Of a DNA stretch of 43,665 nt, positions 39,775 through 43,665 are shown in pieces; the first letter of the stretch is position 1, and each line of letters opens with the position of its first letter. A program made the translations under genes and the position numbers. The notes under the pieces were generated by a model. It was not told the origin of the DNA and did no database searches. It saw only the letters and a program-made list of their open reading frames with translations. The stretch comes from Frankia torreyi (lineage in GTDB: Bacteria > Actinomycetota > Actinomycetes > Frankiales > Frankiaceae), in assembly GCF_000948395.1 (NCBI RefSeq), contig NZ_JYFN01000026.1:25175-68839 (forward strand). The letters run 5' to 3'.

Positions 39775-42087
39775 CTAGGCGGTGCGGCCGAACAGGGCGG
39801 GCAGGGTGCCCTCGTGGGCGTCACGCAGCTCGTCGAGGCCGACGCGCAACACGTCCTGCACGTCGAGCGCGTCGCCGTCGACCACGCCGATACGCCGCCA
39901 GGGCAGGCCGCGGACCGTGCACATGTCCGTGAAGCGCAGCTCCTCCGAGCGCGGCACGGCGACGACGGCGCGCCCGGCCGACTCGCTGAACAGCTCGACG
40001 AACGGGTCGGCTCCGGCGCCCAGCACGATCCGCGCGCCGTGCCCGCCGCGCAGGCACGACTCGACGAGGGCCTGCGCGAGTCCCCCCTCGGACAGGTCGT
40101 GGGCGGCGGTGAGCATGCCGTCGCGGGAACCGGCGACGAGGACCTCCCCGAGCAGCTTCTCCCGGGCGAGGTCGACCGCCGGCGGCGCTCCGCCGAGGTG
40201 TCGGTGCGTCACCCAGGCCCACTCGGAGCCGCCGAACTCGTCGGCGGTCTCGCCGAGCAGGATCAGCGCGTCGCCCTCGTCGGTGAAGCCGATCGGGGTG
40301 CGCCGGGCGACGTCGTCGAACAGGCCCAGTACTCCGATCACCGGGGTCGGGTGGATCGGGGCGGAGCCCGTCTGGTTGTAGAACGACACGTTGCCGCCGG
40401 TGACCGGCAGGCCCAGTTGCCGGCAGCCCTCGGCGAGGCCCGCGCACGCCTGCGCGAACTGCCACATCACCTCGGGATCCTCCGGGGAGCCGAAGTTCAG
40501 GCAGTTCGTCACGGCGATCGGCACCGACCCGGCGGCGCTGACGTTGCGGCATGCCTCGGCGAGGGCGAGCTGCGCGCCGGTGAACGGGTCGAGCCGGGCG
40601 TAGCGCCCGTTGCCGTCGGTGGCCAGCGCGATGCCGAGCCCGGTCGACTCGGACAGCCGCAGCACGCCGGCGTCCTCCGGCTGGGCGAGAACCGTGGCGG
40701 CCTGCACGTACCGGTCGTACTGGTCGGTCACCCAGGCCCGGGAGCACAGGTTGGGGGAGGCGATCATCCGCAGCAGGGTCTCCCGGAGCTGCGCCGGCGT
40801 GGTCGGCCGGGCGAGCCGGGCCGCCGTCGGACCGTCCGCCCGGACCCGGTCGAGGTCGGCGGGGCGGCGCAGGGGGCGCTCGTAGACGGGGCCGTCGTCG
40901 GCGAGCGAGCCGGGTGGCACGTCGACGACGACCTCGCCGTGCCAGCGCACGATCAGCCGCCCGGTGTCGGTGACCGTGCCGATCCTGGTCGCCAGCACCC
41001 CCCAGCGTTCGGCGAGGGCGAGGACCTCGGGCAGCGCCTCGGGGGTGACGATCGCGAGCATCCGCTCCTGGGACTCGCTGGCCAGCACCTCGTGCGCCGC
41101 CATCGACGGCTCGCGCAGGGGCACCAGGTCCAGATCGACGTCCATGCCGCCGGGCTGGCCGGTGGCGAGCCCCGCCGCCGTCGTCTCCGTCAGCGCGCAG
41201 GTCAGCCCGGCGCCGCCGAGGTCCTGGATGCCGGTGACGAGCCCGCGGTCGAACAGCTCCAGGCAGGACTCGATCAGGATCTTCTCCGTGAACGGGTCGC
41301 CGACCTGCACGGACGGCCGCCGGGCCGGGCCGCCGCCCGCGTCGAAGGTCGCCGACGCCAGCACGGACACGCCGCCGATCCCGTCCCGGCCGGTCTTCGC
41401 TCCCAGCAGGACCACGGCGTTGCCGACCCCGGTGGCCGCCGAGGTCTGCACCCGGCCGACCGGCATCACCCCGACGCAGAGCGCGTTGACCAGCGGGTTG
41501 CCGGCGTAGGTCGGGTCGAACACGACCTCGCCGCCGATGTTGGGCAGGCCGAGGCAGTTGCCGTAGCCACCGATGCCGGCGACCACCCCGGGCAGCGTCC
41601 GTGCCGTGTCGGGCGCGTCGGCGTCGCCGAAGCGCAGGGGGTCGAGGACCGCGATCGGCCGGGCCCCCATGGTCAGGATGTCGCGGACGATGCCCCCGAC
41701 GCCGGTCGCCGCCCCCTGGTAGGGCTCCACGAAGCTGGGATGGTTGTGTGACTCGATCTTGAAGGTGACGGCCAGGCCCTCGCCGACGTCGACGACGCCG
41801 GCGTTCTCCCCCATGCCGACGAGCAGCCGGTCGGTGGACGGGGTGTCCCGGAACTGCCGCAGATGCACCTTGGAGGACTTGTAGGAGCAGTGTTCGCTCC
41901 ACATCACCGAGTACATCGCCAGCTCGGCGTCGCTGGGGCGGCGGCCGAGGGTCGCCACGATCCGTACGTACTCGTCGTCGGTGAGTCCCAGCTCGCGGTA
42001 CGGCTGCTCGGCGGTGTCCGTGGCACCGGACGTCGCGCTGCCTGTGGTCTCGGAGGTGGCCGCCGGGGCGGTCGGGTTGCCGGTCAC
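39775..42087 (-). CDS. purL: Phosphoribosylformylglycinamidine synthase subunit PurL
   Basis: The 770-residue small-type PurL converts FGAR to FGAM with ATP and ammonia delivered by PurQ through PurS. Hallmarks are [93 protein letters not shown] and [14 protein letters not shown]. No glutaminase domain is fused, so a separate PurQ must exist outside the window. GTG 42087 follows GAGGATGGGG. The open frame further upstream is low-complexity and rejected. The gene converges on DUF3027 with a 45-bp gap. Confidence 0.96.
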   Translation of the reverse strand: MTGNPTAPAATSETTGSATSGATDTAEQPYRELGLTDDEYVRIVATLGRRPSDAELAMYSVMWSEHCSYKSSKVHLRQFRDTPSTDRLLVGMGENAGVVDVGEGLAVTFKIESHNHPSFVEPYQGAATGVGGIVRDILTMGARPIAVLDPLRFGDADAPDTARTLPGVVAGIGGYGNCLGLPNIGGEVVFDPTYAGNPLVNALCVGVMPVGRVQTSAATGVGNAVVLLGAKTGRDGIGGVSVLASATFDAGGGPARRPSVQVGDPFTEKILIESCLELFDRGLVTGIQDLGGAGLTCALTETTAAGLATGQPGGMDVDLDLVPLREPSMAAHEVLASESQERMLAIVTPEALPEVLALAERWGVLATRIGTVTDTGRLIVRWHGEVVVDVPPGSLADDGPVYERPLRRPADLDRVRADGPTAARLARPTTPAQLRETLLRMIASPNLCSRAWVTDQYDRYVQAATVLAQPEDAGVLRLSESTGLGIALATDGNGRYARLDPFTGAQLALAEACRNVSAAGSVPIAVTNCLNFGSPEDPEVMWQFAQACAGLAEGCRQLGLPVTGGNVSFYNQTGSAPIHPTPVIGVLGLFDDVARRTPIGFTDEGDALILLGETADEFGGSEWAWVTHRHLGGAPPAVDLAREKLLGEVLVAGSRDGMLTAAHDLSEGGLAQALVESCLRGGHGARIVLGAGADPFVELFSESAGRAVVAVPRSEELRFTDMCTVRGLPWRRIGVVDGDALDVQDVLRVGLDELRDAHEGTLPALFGRTA

Positions 42088-42157
42088 CCCCCCATCCTCG
42101 CGGATCGGGCCAGCTCGCGGCCCCCGTGCCCGGACACCGGCCCCGCGGGCCCGGCGT

Positions 42158-42178
42158 GGCATGGGCCACTGCCATGCC
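42158..42178 (-). terminator. Hairpin downstream of the betaine-binding lipoprotein gene
   Basis: GGCATGG (42158-42164) and CCATGCC (42172-42178) form a perfect 7-bp stem with a 7-base loop, 16 bases after the stop codon at 42194. There is no T-run, so it would have to be a U-less actinobacterial-type terminator. It may also separate the lipoprotein transcript from purL. Confidence 0.4.
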
Positions 42179-42193
42179 GAGCCCGCGTCGTGG

Positions 42194-43177
42194 CTAGCTG
42201 AGCAGACCCTTGCCCTTGAGGTACTCCTTGGCGACATCGGCGGGCTTCTCCCGCTGCGCGTCGACCTTCTTGTTCAGGTCGGCCAGGTCGGCGGTGGTGA
42301 GCACCGGTGCCAGCTTGTTCAGCGCCGCCGAGATCTGCGGCGTCAGCGACTTCGTGTTGACGATCGGCACGAGGTTGTCCGCGTTCTGGAGCTTCTTGTC
42401 GTCCGTGAGCACCACGAGGTCGTAGTCGGTGACGGTCGCGTCGGTGGTGAGGACCAGGCCGAGCTGGGCCGTGCCGTCCTTGACCGCGGCCTTCGTCTGC
42501 GGGGTGTCGACGCCGGTCTTGACGATCTGGCTGATCTTGATGCCGTAGGTCTTCTCCAGGCCGGGCTGGCAGAACGGCCGGGTCTCGCACTCGGGGCCTG
42601 CGGCGATCTTCACCGTCTGACCGCTGGCGCCCAGGTCGGACAGCGTCCTGAGGTTGTGCTGGGCGGCGAAGGACTTGCTGACGGCGAAGGCGTTCTGGTC
42701 GACCGCGTCGGCCGGGTCGAGCACCGTCAGGCCGAGGCCGGTGGCGAGCGGGCGCAGCGCGGCCAGCGACTTCTGCAGGTCCGGCGAGGAGACCGAGGCC
42801 GCGTCCGGGCCATGGACCTTGGAATTGAGCAGGTCGGCGTAGGTCGCGACGTACTGCGGCATCGCGTCGACCGTGCCCTTCTCCAGCGACGACTGCGCGA
42901 GCTCGGTCTGCTGCACCGAGGTCCGGTCGACCTTGTAGCCGGCCTTTTCCAGGACCGCCGCGTACATCTCCGCGAGGATCTTGCTTTCGGTGAACCCGGC
43001 GTCGGCGACCGTGAGCGAGCCCCCGGCCGAGGCCGACACGCTGGCCCCGGCGGCGCCGCTGCTGCTGCCACCGTCCGAGTCGGAGCCGCAGGCCGCGGCT
43101 GTCAGGGCGACGGCGAGCAGCACGGCCAGACCCGCGAACACGCGGCGTGGGCGCCCGGCGGGCCGGCGGACCGCCAT
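42194..43177 (-). CDS. Glycine-betaine/choline-type ABC transporter substrate-binding lipoprotein
   Basis: The 327-residue protein has an Arg-rich N-terminus ([12 protein letters not shown]), a hydrophobic signal and a lipobox (LTAAAC), then a Ser/Gly linker. The OpuAC/ProX-like domain follows ([87 protein letters not shown]). It should bind quaternary ammonium osmoprotectants at the outer membrane face. The mature part has no Trp, so a cage made of Tyr residues (as in choline-binding OpuBC/OpuCC) is likelier than a Trp cage. No permease or ATPase gene accompanies it in the window. GTG 43249 is an alternative start adding 24 residues. Confidence 0.88.
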   Translation of the reverse strand: MAVRRPAGRPRRVFAGLAVLLAVALTAAACGSDSDGGSSSGAAGASVSASAGGSLTVADAGFTESKILAEMYAAVLEKAGYKVDRTSVQQTELAQSSLEKGTVDAMPQYVATYADLLNSKVHGPDAASVSSPDLQKSLAALRPLATGLGLTVLDPADAVDQNAFAVSKSFAAQHNLRTLSDLGASGQTVKIAAGPECETRPFCQPGLEKTYGIKISQIVKTGVDTPQTKAAVKDGTAQLGLVLTTDATVTDYDLVVLTDDKKLQNADNLVPIVNTKSLTPQISAALNKLAPVLTTADLADLNKKVDAQREKPADVAKEYLKGKGLLS

Positions 43178-43539
43178 GGCACGGTGATGCAGCCAGTCCC
43201 GCGGAGCGTCCCGGCGCCGCGGAGCGGTTGGTGCTGTTGCGTCAGTCACGTTCGAGGACCCCACCGTTCATCTTCGGCTCGTTCTCCCTGATCGTCGGGC
43301 GCGTGCCACGGCGGCCCCCGGCTGTCCCACACCATCGCACTCGGGTCCGACAACTTCCGGACGTCCGGGACACGCTCCTCCGCGCCAGGGCGGTCCCGCA
43401 ATCGAAAAAGGCACAAGTAACAGCGCCAAGGTAGACAAACGGTCACGCAGCTGATTCGAGCCCTCCGGGCTCGCCCCGATTTTGATCATGCGTCCGGCAT
43501 GCGCTCGCTGCCCTCGAGCCAGACTTACCTTGTCGCCGG

Positions 43540-43563
43540 TCATGCTAACTATCATGCTAACTA
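43540..43563. promoter_or_regulatory. Two adjacent 12-bp direct repeats upstream of the edge gene
   Basis: TCATGCTAACTA is perfectly duplicated at 43540-43551 and 43552-43563, ending 2 bases before the GTG at 43566. It is the most AT-rich patch in this region. It could be a paired operator, or it could contain the promoter of a near-leaderless transcript. The rest of the 43178-43539 gap shows no gene. Confidence 0.6.
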
Positions 43564-43565
43564 AC

Positions 43566-43665
43566 GTGACCGTCGGTGATGGGAATGGATCGGACGAGTT
43601 TGTTGCCGATCGACTTCCGGCACTCCGGACGACGGTGGACGGACGCCTGCCTGCGGGTGCGTCGC
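43566..43665 (+). CDS. Start of an unidentified gene, cut by the window edge
   Basis: A GTG at 43566 opens a frame without stops to the right edge (33 codons: MTVGDGNGSDEF, then VADRLPALRTTVDGRLPAG). The Ala/Arg/Leu-rich helix-like start and the AT-rich direct repeats directly upstream support a real gene start. There is no Shine-Dalgarno sequence, so it may be leaderless. Thirty-three residues are too few to assign a family. Confidence 0.45.
   Translation, partial: MTVGDGNGSDEFVADRLPALRTTVDGRLPAGAS

Noticed and set aside
39821-42175. A 784-residue second minus-strand frame over purL
   Set aside because: It is a shadow of purL in another frame, with an extreme Arg/Gly/Pro composition. GC-rich genes commonly leave all frames open.

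Overview
The window is very GC-rich (about 70% or more, with coding third positions mostly G or C) and comes from a high-GC actinobacterium. The gene content points to a Frankia-like member of the Frankiales. The evidence is a conserved actinobacterial division/wall-kinase cluster, futalosine-pathway menaquinone genes (mqnB, mqnD), a DUF222/HNH 13E12-family gene, and many Pro/Arg/Gly-rich low-complexity linkers. The genus is an inference, since no rRNA or other decisive marker is present.

Layout. (1) 1-1356 holds no gene I can support, only a perfect 13-bp-arm hairpin. (2) 1558-11294 runs from an unrecognised winged-helix protein through a ChoD-like GMC oxidoreductase, a membrane-anchored Ala/Arg-rich helical protein, cyclophilin ppiA, a rhomboid protease preceded by a 29-codon leader ORF, a PH-domain membrane protein, a GH15 glycosidase, a small unknown protein and a RidA-family protein. 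A cluster of DnaA-box-like nonamers lies just upstream of the RidA gene. (3) 11437-25594 is the wall/division block: crgA, a DUF881 protein, then on the minus strand fhaA-fhaB-pstP-rodA-pbpA-pknA-pknB-trpG. Four consecutive gene pairs here overlap by 4 bp. The order ppiA, PH protein, crgA, DUF881, trpG, pknB, pknA, pbpA, rodA, pstP, fhaB, fhaA, tRNA-Leu matches the region around Rv0009-Rv0020c of Mycobacterium tuberculosis. The main departures are the inserted DUF222/HNH gene and the extra genes between the PH protein and crgA. (4) tRNA-Leu(CAG), a strong intrinsic terminator and a G-quadruplex-type tract lie at 25755-25967. (5) 26164-32571 is accessory: a secreted HNH lipoprotein divergent from a TetR regulator, a fourth membrane Ser/Thr kinase with an extracellular DUF4352-like domain, small proteins, a cold-shock protein and a HAD phosphatase. 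(6) 32723-42087 mixes purine synthesis (purS, purL) with a rhodanese, a decapitated Fpg/Nei glycosylase remnant, the menaquinone genes mqnD and mqnB, and a DUF2771 / MFS / DUF3027 trio resembling Rv0875c-Rv0877. (7) The right edge has an orphan glycine-betaine/choline-type binding lipoprotein and the start of an unidentified gene preceded by a 12-bp direct repeat.

How the genes work together. PknA and PknB (PASTA sensor) phosphorylate envelope and division targets, PstP reverses this, FhaA and FhaB read phosphothreonine, and RodA with PbpA form a glycan polymerase/transpeptidase pair. CrgA belongs to the same septal machinery. purS/purL and mqnB/mqnD are housekeeping anabolism.

No CRISPR array, prophage, transposase or biosynthetic gene cluster was seen. 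I did not find a clear-cut new system. The best leads are the fpg remnant fused tail-to-tail to mqnD, the DnaA-box cluster, the four-copy 18-19 bp repeat upstream of the DUF881 gene, the unknown winged-helix protein, and the recurring 15/18-bp coding minisatellites.
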